From Ptiloglossa arizonensis (Eukaryota > Arthropoda > Insecta > Hymenoptera > Colletidae): a stretch of 64,000 nt of DNA. The DNA is taken from contig NW_027479445.1 of NCBI RefSeq assembly GCF_051014685.1, positions 59,351 to 123,350 of the forward strand, in the 5' to 3' direction. This document shows positions 1 through 10,355 of the stretch, piece by piece. The position numbers were made by a program, and so were the translations under genes. The first letter of the stretch is position 1. Each line of letters begins with the position of its first letter. Below the pieces are notes generated by a model. The model did not search any database. It saw only the letters and a program-made list of their open reading frames with translations, and had not been told where the DNA came from.

Positions 1-177
1 AAACCCAAAAATTCCTACTACATCTGAAAGTAGAAACTCGCCCGATTACAAAGGTATGTGTATTTTTTCCCTAGTCCATTCTGGTTAAGCGTTTGGAGCA
101 GCAGAAGTGCGAAAAATTTGTTGTTTCCTCAACCACATCTTAGCTTCAAACTCACACATCTCACGAACGGATTGATC
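1..177 (+). repeat. Representative satellite monomer
   Basis: This is the first full monomer in the window, taking aaaccc as an arbitrary start. My consensus, read by eye from many copies, has 77 G+C of 177 (about 43%) and nine CpG dinucleotides. The length is 59 codons exactly, so any reading frame is kept from one 177-bp monomer to the next and lost across 176-bp ones. This copy carries the gattacaaagg variant, which destroys the CENP-B-box-like motif found in gattacaacgg copies. Confidence 0.9.
15..33. other. Short dyad in monomer (ctact...agtag)
   Basis: The left arm ctact (15-19) and right arm agtag (29-33) are reverse complements around a 9-base spacer. The element recurs in most monomers. 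In copies reading ctacatctgaatgtag (for example 46341-46356) the dyad is a perfect six-base stem, ctacat/atgtag, with a four-base loop. In copies with ctgctgcg in the left arm it is weakened. Short dyads are reported in several centromeric satellites; a function here is speculation. Confidence 0.5.
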
Positions 178-1100
178 AAACCCAAAAGTTCCTACTACAT
201 CTGAAAGTAGAAGCTCGCCCGGTTACAAGGGTATGTGTATTTTTCCCTAGGCCATTCTGGTTAAGCGTTTGGAGCAGCAGAAGTGCGAAAAATTTGTTGT
301 CTTCTCAACCATTTCTTAGCTTCAAACTCCCACATCTCGCGAACGGATTGATCAAACCCAAAAATTCCTACTACATCTGAAAGTAGAAACTAGCCCGATT
401 ACAAAGGTATGTGTATTTTTTCCCTAGTCCATTCTGGTTAAGCCTTTGGATCAGCAGAAATGCGAAAAATTTGTTGTCTTCTCAACCATTTCTTAGCTTC
501 AAACTGCCACATCTCGCGAACGGATTGACCAATCCCAAAAATTCCTACTATATCTGAAAGTAGAAACTCGCCCGATTACACAGGTATGTGTATTTTTTCA
601 CTAGGCTATTCAGGTTAAGCGTTTGGAGCAGCAGAAGTGCGAAAAATTTGTTGACTTCTCAAGCATTTCTTATCTTCAAACTCCCATATCTCGCGAACGG
701 ATTAACCAAACCCAAAAATTCCTGCTGCATCTGAATGTGGAAACTCGCCCGATTACAACGGTGTGTATATTTTCTCCCTAGGCCGTTCTGGTTAAGCGTT
801 TGGAGCAGCAGAAGTGCGAAAAATTTGTTGTCTTCTCAACCATTTCTTAGCTTCAAACTCCCATATCTCGCGAACGGATTGACCAAACCCAAAAATTCCT
901 ATTGCGTCTGAAAGTAGGAACTCATACGATAACAACGGTATGTGTATTTTTTCCCAAGGCCATTCTGGTTAAGCGTTTGGAGCAGCTGAAGAGCGCAAAA
1001 TTGGTTGCCTTCTCAACCATTTCTTAGCTTCCAACTCCCATATCTCGCGAACGGATTGACCAAACCCAAAAATTCCTATTGCGTCTGAATGCAGAAACTC

Positions 1101-1117
1101 GCCCGATTACAACGGTA
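1101..1117 (-). other. CENP-B-box-like motif (example copy)
   Basis: The bottom strand reads taccgttgtaatcgggc. Against the mammalian CENP-B box YTTCGTTGGAARCGGGA it matches 12 of 17 positions, and 7 of the 9 usual essential bases (CG, A and CGGG kept; the leading TT lost). The 13-base core CGTTGnAAnCGGG differs only at the two n positions. The motif recurs wherever a monomer reads cgcccgattacaacggta. It is absent from monomers reading cgtacgataac, acaaagg or acacagg. CENP-B binding is a family-level analogy; if the host lacks a CENP-B-like protein the match is coincidence. Confidence 0.4.
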
Positions 1118-1204
1118 TGTGTATTTTTTCCCTAGGACATTCTAGTTAAGCGTTTGTAGCAGCAGAAGTGCGAAAAATTTGTTGCCTTCTCAAGCATTTC
1201 TTAG
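1115..1204 (+). other. Intron-like GT-AG interval in monomer (example copy)
   Basis: A strong donor-like gtatgt is followed 90 bases later by a pyrimidine-rich acceptor-like stretch ending in ttag. The remaining 87 bases per monomer are 29 codons with no stop in one frame of the consensus (encoding ...ISRERIDQTQKF...), while the stops of that frame (tag in ccctagg and in ttcttag) lie inside the interval. The geometry recurs in nearly every 177-bp monomer. No promoter or conserved protein is visible, so this is a sequence pattern and not an annotated intron. Confidence 0.2.
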
Positions 1205-2654
1205 CTTCAAACTCCCATATCTCGCGAACGGAAAGACCAAACCCAAAAATTCCTATTGCGTCTGAATGCAGAAACTCGCCCGATTACAACGGTATGTGTA
1301 TTTTTTCCCTAGGCCATTCTGGTTAAGCGTTTGTAGCAGCAGAAGTGCGAAAAATTTGTTGCCTTCTCAAGCATTTCTTAGCTTCAAACTCCCATATCTC
1401 GCGAACCGATTGACCAAACCCAAAAATTCCTATTGCGTCTGAAAGTAAAAACTCATTCGATAACAACGGTATGTGTATTTTTTCCCAAGGTCATTCTGGT
1501 TAAGCGTTTGGAGCAGCTGAAATGCGCAAAATTTGTTGCCTTCTCAACCATTTCTTAGCTCCCAACTCCCATATCTCGCGAACTGATTGACCAAACCCAA
1601 AAATTCCTACTGGGTCTGAATGTAGAAACTCCCCCGATTACAACGGTATGTGTATTTTTTCCCTAGGCCATTCTGGTTAAGAGTTTGGAGCACCAGAAGT
1701 GCGAAAAATTTGTTGCCTTCTCAAACATTTCTTAGCTTCAAACTCCCGCATCTCGCGAACGGATTGATCAAACCCAAAAAATTCCTACTACGTCTGAAAG
1801 TAGAAACTCGCCCGATTACAAAGGTATGTGTATTTCTTCCCTAGTCCATTCTGGTTAAGCGTTTGGATCAGCAGAAATGCGAAAAATTTGTTGTCTTCTC
1901 AACCATTTCTTAGCTTCAAACTGCCACATCTCGCGAACGGATTGACCAATCCCAAAAATTCCTACTATATCTGAAAGTAGAAACTCGCCCGATTACAACG
2001 GTATGTGTATTTTTTCCCTAGGCCATTCTGGTTAAGAGTTTGGAGCAGCAGAAGTGCGAAAAATTTGTTGTGTTCTCAACCATTTCTTAGCTTCCAACTC
2101 CCATATCTCGCGAACGGATTGACCAAACCCAAAAATTCCTATTGCGTCTGAATGCAGAAACTCGCCCGATTACAACGGTATGTGTATTTTTTCCCTAGGC
2201 CATTCTGGTTAAGCGTTTGTAGCAGCAGAAGTGCGAAAAATTTGTTGCCTTCTCAAGCATTTCTTAGCTTCAAACTCCCATATCTCGCGAACGGATTGAC
2301 CAAACCCAAAAATTCCTATTGCGTCTGAAAGTAGAAGCTCGCCCGGTTACAACGGTATGTGTATTTTTCCCTAGGCCATTCTGGTTAAGCGTTTGGAGCA
2401 GCAGAAGTGCGAAAAATTTGTTGTTTCCTCAACCATTTCTTATCTTCAAACTCCCACATCTCGCGAACGGATTGATCAAACCCAAAAATTCATACTACAT
2501 CCGAAAGTAGAAACTCGCCCGATTACAACGGTATGTGTATTTTTTCCCTAGGCCATTCTGGTTAAGAGTTTGGAGCAGCAGAAGTGCGAAAAATTTGTTG
2601 TGTTCTCAACCATTTCTTAGCTTCAAACTCCCATATCTCGCGAACGGATTTACC

Positions 2655-4984
2655 AAACCCAAAAATTCCTACTACATCTGAAAGTAGAAACTCGCCCGAT
2701 TACAAAGGTATGTGTATTTTTTCCCTAGTCCATTCTGGTTAAGCGTTTGGAGCAGCAGAAGTGCGAAAAATTTGTTGTTTCCTCAACCACATCTTAGCTT
2801 CAAACTCACACATCTCACGAACGGATTGATCAAACCCAAAAGTTCCTACTACATCTGAAAGTAGAAGCTCGCCCGGTTACAAGGGTATGTGTATTTTTCC
2901 CTAGGCCATTCTGGTTAAGCGTTTGGAGCAGCAGAAGTGCGAAAAATTTGTTGTCTTCTCAACCATTTCTTAGCTTCAAACTCCCACATCTCGCGAACGG
3001 ATTGATCAAACCCAAAAATTCCTACTACATCTGAAAGTAGAAACTAGCCCGATTACAAAGGTATGTGTATTTTTTCCCTAGTCCATTCTGGTTAAGCCTT
3101 TGGATCAGCAGAAATGCGAAAAATTTGTTGTCTTCTCAACCATTTCTTAGCTTCAAACTGCCACATCTCGCGAACGGATTGACCAATCCCAAAAATTCCT
3201 ACTATATCTGAAAGTAGAAACTCGCCCGATTACACAGGTATGTGTATTTTTTCACTAGGCTATTCAGGTTAAGCGTTTGGAGCAGCAGAAGTGCGAAAAA
3301 TTTGTTGACTTCTCAAGCATTTCTTATCTTCAAACTCCCATATCTCGCGAACGGATTAACCAAACCCAAAAATTCCTGCTGCATCTGAATGTGGAAACTC
3401 GCCCGATTACAACGGTGTGTATATTTTCTCCCTAGGCCGTTCTGGTTAAGCGTTTGGAGCAGCAGAAGTGCGAAAAATTTGTTGTCTTCTCAACCATTTC
3501 TTAGCTTCAAACTCCCATATCTCGCGAACGGATTGACCAAACCCAAAAATTCCTATTGCGTCTGAAAGTAGGAACTCATACGATAACAACGGTATGTGTA
3601 TTTTTTCCCAAGGCCATTCTGGTTAAGCGTTTGGAGCAGCTGAAGAGCGCAAAATTGGTTGCCTTCTCAACCATTTCTTAGCTTCCAACTCCCATATCTC
3701 GCGAACGGATTGACCAAACCCAAAAATTCCTATTGCGTCTGAATGCAGAAACTCGCCCGATTACAACGGTATGTGTATTTTTTCCCTAGGACATTCTAGT
3801 TAAGCGTTTGTAGCAGCAGAAGTGCGAAAAATTTGTTGCCTTCTCAAGCATTTCTTAGCTTCAAACTCCCATATCTCGCGAACGGAAAGACCAAACCCAA
3901 AAATTCCTATTGCGTCTGAATGCAGAAACTCGCCCGATTACAACGGTATGTGTATTTTTTCCCTAGGCCATTCTGGTTAAGCGTTTGTAGCAGCAGAAGT
4001 GCGAAAAATTTGTTGCCTTCTCAAGCATTTCTTAGCTTCAAACTCCCATATCTCGCGAACGGATTGACCAAACCCAAAAATTCCTATTGCGTCTGAAAGT
4101 AAAAACTCATTCGATAACAACGGTATGTGTATTTTTTCCCAAGGTCATTCTGGTTAAGCGTTTGGAGCAGCTGAAATGCGCAAAATTTGTTGCCTTCTCA
4201 ACCATTTCTTAGCTCCCAACTCCCATATCTCGCGAACTGATTGACCAAACCCAAAAATTCCTACTGGGTCTGAATGTAGAAACTCCCCCGATTACAACGG
4301 TATGTGTATTTTTTCCCTAGGCCATTCTGGTTAAGAGTTTGGAGCACCAGAAGTGCGAAAAATTTGTTGCCTTCTCAAACATTTCTTAGCTTCAAACTCC
4401 CGCATCTCGCGAACGGATTGATCAAACCCAAAAAATTCCTACTACGTCTGAAAGTAGAAACTCGCCCGATTACAAAGGTATGTGTATTTCTTCCCTAGTC
4501 CATTCTGGTTAAGCGTTTGGATCAGCAGAAATGCGAAAAATTTGTTGTCTTCTCAACCATTTCTTAGCTTCAAACTGCCACATCTCGCGAACGGATTGAC
4601 CAATCCCAAAAATTCCTACTATATCTGAAAGTAGAAACTCGCCCGATTACAACGGTATGTGTATTTTTTCCCTAGGCCATTCTGGTTAAGAGTTTGGAGC
4701 AGCAGAAGTGCGAAAAATTTGTTGTGTTCTCAACCATTTCTTAGCTTCCAACTCCCATATCTCGCGAACGGATTGACCAAACCCAAAAATTCCTATTGCG
4801 TCTGAATGCAGAAACTCGCCCGATTACAACGGTATGTGTATTTTTTCCCTAGGCCATTCTGGTTAAGCGTTTGTAGCAGCAGAAGTGCGAAAAATTTGTT
4901 GCCTTCTCAAGCATTTCTTAGCTTCAAACTCCCATATCTCGCGAACGGATTGACCAAACCCAAAAATTCCTATTGCGTCTGAAA
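2655..4984 (+). repeat. HOR block A, copy 2, main part
   Basis: This nearly perfect copy of 1-2330 (offset 2654) ends in the shared word ctgaaagta at 4985. There copy 1 continues gaagctcgcccgg, but copy 2 switches to aaaactcattcgataac, a different monomer type. The switch inside a shared word indicates unequal crossover or conversion between monomers in register. Confidence 0.85.
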
Positions 4985-6577
4985 GTAAAAACTCATTCGA
5001 TAACAACGGTATGTGTATTTTTTCCCAAGGCCATTCTGGTTAAGCGTTTGAAGCAGCTGAAATGCGCAAAATCTGTTGCCTTCTCAACCATTTATTAGCT
5101 TCCAACTCCCATATCTCGCGAACGGATTGAGCAAACCCAAAAATTCCTGGTGCGTCTGAATGTAGAAACTCGCCCGATTACAACGGTATGTGTATTTTCT
5201 CCCTAGGCCATTCTGGTTAAGCGTTTGGAGCAGCAGAAGTGCGAAAAGTTTGTTGCCTTCTCAACCATTTCTTAGCTTCAAACTCCTATATCTCGCGAAC
5301 GGATTGACCAAACCCAAAAATTCCTGCTGCGTCTGAATGTAGAAACACGCCCGATTACAACGGTATGTGTATTTTTCCCTAGGCCACTCTGGTTAAGCGT
5401 TTGGAGCAGCAGAAGTGCGAAAAATTTGTTGTCTTCTCAACCATTTCTTAGCTTCAAACTCCCGCATCTCGCGAACGGATTGATCAAACCCAAAAAATTC
5501 CTACTACGTCTGAAAGTAGAAACTCGCCCGATTACAAAGGTATGTGTATTTCTTCCCTAGTCCATTCTGGTTAAGCGTTTGGATCAGCAGAAATGCGAAA
5601 AATTTGTTGTCTTCTCAACCATTTCTTAGCTTCAAACTGCCACATCTCGCGAACGGATTGACCAATCCCAAAAATTCCTACTATATCTGAAAGTAGAAAC
5701 TCGCCCGATTACACAGGTATGTGTATTTTTTCACTAGGCTATTCAGGTTAAGCGTTTGGAGCAGCTGAAATGCGCAAAATTTGTTGCCTTCTCAACCATT
5801 TCTTAGCTTCCAACTCCCATATCTCGCGAACGGATTGACCAAACCCAAAAATTCCTATTGCGTCTGAATGCAGAAACTCGCCCGATTACAACGGTATGTG
5901 TATTTTTTCCCTAGGCCATTCTGGTTAAGCGTTTGTGGCAGCAGAAGTGCGAAAAATTTGTTGCCTTCTCAAGCATTTCTTAGCTTCAAACTCCCATATC
6001 TCGCGAACGGATTGACCAAACCCAAAAATTCCTATTGCGTCTGAAAGTAAAAACTCATTCGATAACAACGGTATGTGTATTTTTTCCCAAGGCCATTCTG
6101 GTTAAGCGTTTGGAGCAGCTGAAATGCGCAAAATTTGTTGCCTTCTCAACCATTTCTTAGCTCCCAACTCCCATATCTCGCGAACTGATTGACCAAACCC
6201 AAAAATTCCTACTGGGTCTGAATGTAGAAACACCCCCGATTACAACGGTATGTGTATTTTTTCCCTAGGCCATTCTGGTTAAGAGTTTGGAGCACCAGAA
6301 GTGCGAAAAATTTGTTGCCTTCTCAAACATTTCTTAGCTTCAAACTCCCATATCTCGCGAACTGATATACCACACCCAAAAATTCCTGCTGCGTCTGAAT
6401 GTAGAAACTCGCCCGATTACAACGGTATGTGTATTTTTTCCCTAGGCCGTTCTGGTTAAGCGTTTGGGGCAGCAGAAGTGCGAAAAATTTGTTGTCTTCT
6501 CAACCATTTCTTAGCTTCAAACTCCCACATCTCGCGAACGGATTTACCAAACCCAAAAATTTCTATTACATCTGAAA
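4985..6577 (+). repeat. Nine-monomer rearranged insert in block A copy 2
   Basis: This stretch has no counterpart at that place in copy 1 and is 1593 bp, exactly 9 x 177. It is built from block A monomers in another order: about 5450-5700 resembles 1740-2000 (cccgcatctc, double-A aaaaaattcc, tatttcttccc), then jumps at 5710 to the acacagg/tcactaggc monomer; about 6000-6350 resembles 1400-1740. It reads as several in-register exchanges, not inserted foreign DNA. Confidence 0.75.
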
Positions 6578-6901
6578 GTAGAAGCTCGCCCGGTTACAAC
6601 GGTATGTGTATTTTTCCCTAGGCCATTCTGGTTAAGCGTTTGGAGCAGCAGAAGTGCGAAAAATTTGTTGTTTCCTCAACCATTTCTTATCTTCAAACTC
6701 CCACATCTCGCGAACGGATTGATCAAACCCAAAAATTCATACTACATCCGAAAGTAGAAACTCGCCCGATTACAACGGTATGTGTATTTTTTCCCTAGGC
6801 CATTCTGGTTAAGAGTTTGGAGCAGCAGAAGTGCGAAAAATTTGTTGTGTTCTCAACCATTTCTTAGCTTCAAACTCCCATATCTCGCGAACGGATTGAC
6901 C
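6578..6901 (+). repeat. HOR block A, copy 2, tail
   Basis: The sequence resumes the copy 1 tail (2331-2654) at offset 4247, starting at gtagaagctcgcccgg and ending where copy 3 begins. It contains the attcatactacatccg monomer typical of the tail. Confidence 0.8.
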
Positions 6902-8133
6902 AAACCCAAAAATTCCTACTACATCTGAAAGTAGAAACTCGCCCGATTACAAAGGTATGTGTATTTTTTCCCTAGTCCATTCTGGTTAAGCGTTTGGAGC
7001 AGCAGAAGTGCGAAAAATTTGTTGTTTCCTCAACCACATCTTAGCTTCAAACTCACACATCTCACGAACGGATTGATCAAACCCAAAAGTTCCTACTACA
7101 TCTGAAAGTAGAAGCTCGCCCGGTTACAAGGGTATGTGTATTTTTCCCTAGGCCATTCTGGTTAAGCGTTTGGAGCAGCAGAAGTGCGAAAAATTTGTTG
7201 TCTTCTCAACCATTTCTTAGCTTCAAACTCCCACATCTCGCGAACGGATTGATCAAACCCAAAAATTCCTACTACATCTGAAAGTAGAAACTAGCCCGAT
7301 TACAAAGGTATGTGTATTTTTTCCCTAGTCCATTCTGGTTAAGCCTTTGGATCAGCAGAAATGCGAAAAATTTGTTGTCTTCTCAACCATTTCTTAGCTT
7401 CAAACTGCCACATCTCGCGAACGGATTGACCAATCCCAAAAATTCCTACTATATCTGAAAGTAGAAACTCGCCCGATTACACAGGTATGTGTATTTTTTC
7501 ACTAGGCTATTCAGGTTAAGCGTTTGGAGCAGCAGAAGTGCGAAAAATTTGTTGACTTCTCAAGCATTTCTTATCTTCAAACTCCCATATCTCGCGAACG
7601 GATTAACCAAACCCAAAAATTCCTGCTGCATCTGAATGTGGAAACTCGCCCGATTACAACGGTGTGTATATTTTCTCCCTAGGCCGTTCTGGTTAAGCGT
7701 TTGGAGCAGCAGAAGTGCGAAAAATTTGTTGTCTTCTCAACCATTTCTTAGCTTCAAACTCCCATATCTCGCGAACGGATTGACCAAACCCAAAAATTCC
7801 TATTGCGTCTGAAAGTAGGAACTCATACGATAACAACGGTATGTGTATTTTTTCCCAAGGCCATTCTGGTTAAGCGTTTGGAGCAGCTGAAGTGCGCAAA
7901 ATTGGTTGCCTTCTCAACCATTTCTTAGCTTCCAACTCCCATATCTCGCGAACGGATTGACCAAACCCAAAAATTCCTATTGCGTCTGAATGCAGAAACT
8001 CGCCCGATTACAACGGTATGTGTATTTTTTCCCTAGGACATTCTAGTTAAGCGTTTGTAGCAGCAGAAGTGCGAAAAATTTGTTGCCTTCTCAAGCATTT
8101 CTTAGCTTCAAACTCCCATATCTCGCGAACGGA
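6902..8133 (+). repeat. HOR block A, copy 3 (truncated, 7 monomers)
   Basis: This repeats 1-1231 at offset 6901 with few changes (for example gctgaagtgcgc for gctgaagagcgc). At about 8134 it leaves the block A order, joining a gaccacaccc monomer like those of later blocks. Block A therefore has one complete, one enlarged and one cut unit. Confidence 0.82.
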
Positions 8134-10355
8134 TTGACCACACCCAAAAATTCCTGCTGCGTCTGAATGTAGAAACACGCCCGATTACAACGGTATGTGT
8201 ATTTTTCCCTAGGCCACTCTGGTTAAGCGTTTGGAGCAGCAGAAGTGCGAAAAATTTGTTGTCTTCTCAACCATTTCTTAGCTTCAAACTCCCACATCTC
8301 GCGAACGGATTGATCAAACCCAAAAATTCCTACTACATCCGAAGGTAGAAACTCGCCCGATTACAAAGGTATGTGTATTTTTTCCCTAGGCCATTCTGGT
8401 TAAGCGTTTGGAGCAGCAGAAGTGCGAAAAATTTGTTGTCTTCTCAACCATTTCTTAGCTTCAAACTCCCGCATCTCGCGAACGGATTGATCAAACCCAA
8501 AAATTCCTACTACATCTGAAAGTAGAAACTCGCCCGATTACAAAGGTATGTGTATTTCTTCCCTAGTCCATTCTGGTTAAGCGTTTGGATCAGCAGAAAT
8601 GCGAAAAATTTGTTGTCTTCTCAACCATTTCTTAGCTTCAAACTGCCACATCTCGCGAACGGATTGACCAATCCCAAAAATTCCTACTATATCTGAAAGT
8701 AGAAACTCGCCCGATTACACAGGTATGTGTATTTTTTCACTAGGCTATTCAGGTTAAGCGTTTGGAGCAGCAGAAGTGCGAAAAATTTGTTGCCTGCTCA
8801 AGCATTTCTTAGCTTCAAACTCCCATATCTCGCGAACGGATTAACCAAACCCAAAAATTCCTGCTGCGTCTGAATGTGGAAACTCGCCCGATTACAACGG
8901 TATGTGTATTTTCTCCCTAGGCCGTTCTGGTTAAGCGTTTAGAGCAGCAGAAGTGCGAAAAATTTGTTGTGTTCTCAACCATTTCTTAGCTTCAAACTCC
9001 CATATCTCGCGAACGGATTGACCAAACCCAAAAATTCCAATTGCGTCTGAAAGTAGAAACTCGTAGGATAACAACTGTATGTGTCTTTTTTCCCAAGGCC
9101 ATTCTGGTTAAGCGTTTGGAGCAGCTGAAATGCGCAAAATTTGTTGCCTTCTCAACCATTTCTTAGCTTCCAACTCTCATATCGCGCGAACGGATTTACC
9201 AAACCCAAAAATTTCTATTACATCTGAAAGTAGAAGCTCGCCCGGTTACAACGGTATGTGTATTTTCCCTAGGCCATTCTGGTTAAGCGTTTGGAGCAGC
9301 AGAAGTGCGAAAAATTTGTTGTTTCCTCAACCATTTCTTAGCTTCAAACTCCCACATCTCGCGAACGGATTGATCAAACCCAAAAATTCATACTACGTCC
9401 GAAAGTAGAAACTCGCCCGATTACAACGGTATGTGTATTTTTTCCCTAGGCCATTCTGGTTAAGAGTTTGGAGCAGCAGAAGTGCGAAAAATTTGTTGTG
9501 TTCTCAACCATTTCTTAGCTTCAAACTCCCATATCTCGCGAACGGATTGACCAAACTCAAAAATTCCTATTGCGTCTGAAAGTAGAAACTCGTACGATAA
9601 CAACTGTATGTGTCTTTTTTCCCAAGGCCATTCTGGTTAAGCGTTTGGAGCAGCTGAAATGCGCAAAATTTGTTGCCTTCTCAACCATTTCTTAGCTTCA
9701 AACTCCCACATCTCGCGAACGGATTGATCAAACCCAAAAATTCATACTACATCCGAAAGTAGAAACTCGCCCGATTACAACGGTATGTGTATTTTTTCCC
9801 TAGGCCATTCTGGTTAAGAGTTTGGAGCAGCAGAAGTGCGAAAAATTTGTTGTGTTCTCAACCATTTCTTAGCTTCAAACTCCCATATCTCGCGAACGGA
9901 TTGACCAAACTCAAAAATTCCTATTGCGTCTGAAAGTAGAAACTCGTACGATAACAACTGTATGTGTCTTTTTTCCCAAGGCCATTCTGGTTAAGCGTTT
10001 GGAGCAGCTGAAATGCGCAAAATTTGTTGCCTTCTCAACCATTTCTTAGCTTCCAACTCTCATATCGCGCGAACGGATTTACCAAACCCAAAAATTTCTA
10101 TTACATCTGAAAGTAGAAGCTCGCCCGGTTACAACGGTATGTGTATTTTTCCCTAGGCCATTCTGGTTAAGCGTTTGGAGCAGCAGAAGTGCGAAAAATT
10201 TGTTGTTTCCTCAACCATTTCTTAGCTTCAAACTGCCACATCTCGCGAACGGATTGACCAATCCCAAAAATTCCTACTATATCTGAAAGTAGAAACTCGC
10301 CCGATTACACAGGTATGTGTATTTTTTCACTAGGCTATTCAGGTTAAGCGTTTGG
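8134..10355 (+). repeat. Block B: transitional satellite mosaic
   Basis: Monomers here mix block A types (8134-8760) with types that build block C (cataTCGCGCGAACgg, tttctattac, attcatactac). The marker aggctattcagg...agcagcag recurs at 8766 and 10356, 1590 bp or nine monomers apart, suggesting a precursor of the C unit. No gene or unique sequence is present. Confidence 0.7.
9327..10035 (+). repeat. Tandem duplication of two monomers (2 x 354 bp)
   Basis: About 9327-9680 and 9681-10035 are tandem copies at offset 354. Both contain the attcatactac monomer followed by the aaactcaaaaattcc/cgtacgataacaactg monomer. The only difference I noticed is tactacgtcc against tactacatcc. This looks like a recent unequal crossover. 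Confidence 0.75.

Larger units (their letters stand above)
1..2654 (+). repeat. HOR block A, copy 1 (15-mer, 2654 bp)
   Basis: Fifteen monomers form one higher-order unit: the sequence at 1 (including the rare caaccacatc and ctcacgaacgg variants) returns at 2655, and the two copies run nearly identically for about 2330 bases. One visible difference is gcgaaccgat near 1401 against gcgaacggat in copy 2. The unit contains both cgcccgattac monomers and cgatAACaac-type monomers that carry cccaagg and gcagctgaa. No gene is present. Confidence 0.88.

Noticed and set aside
63..74. T-run plus ccctagg as a Pol III terminator or a second splice acceptor
   Set aside because: It recurs in every monomer, no Pol III promoter boxes are recognisable, and the donor lies too close upstream for an intron within the same monomer.
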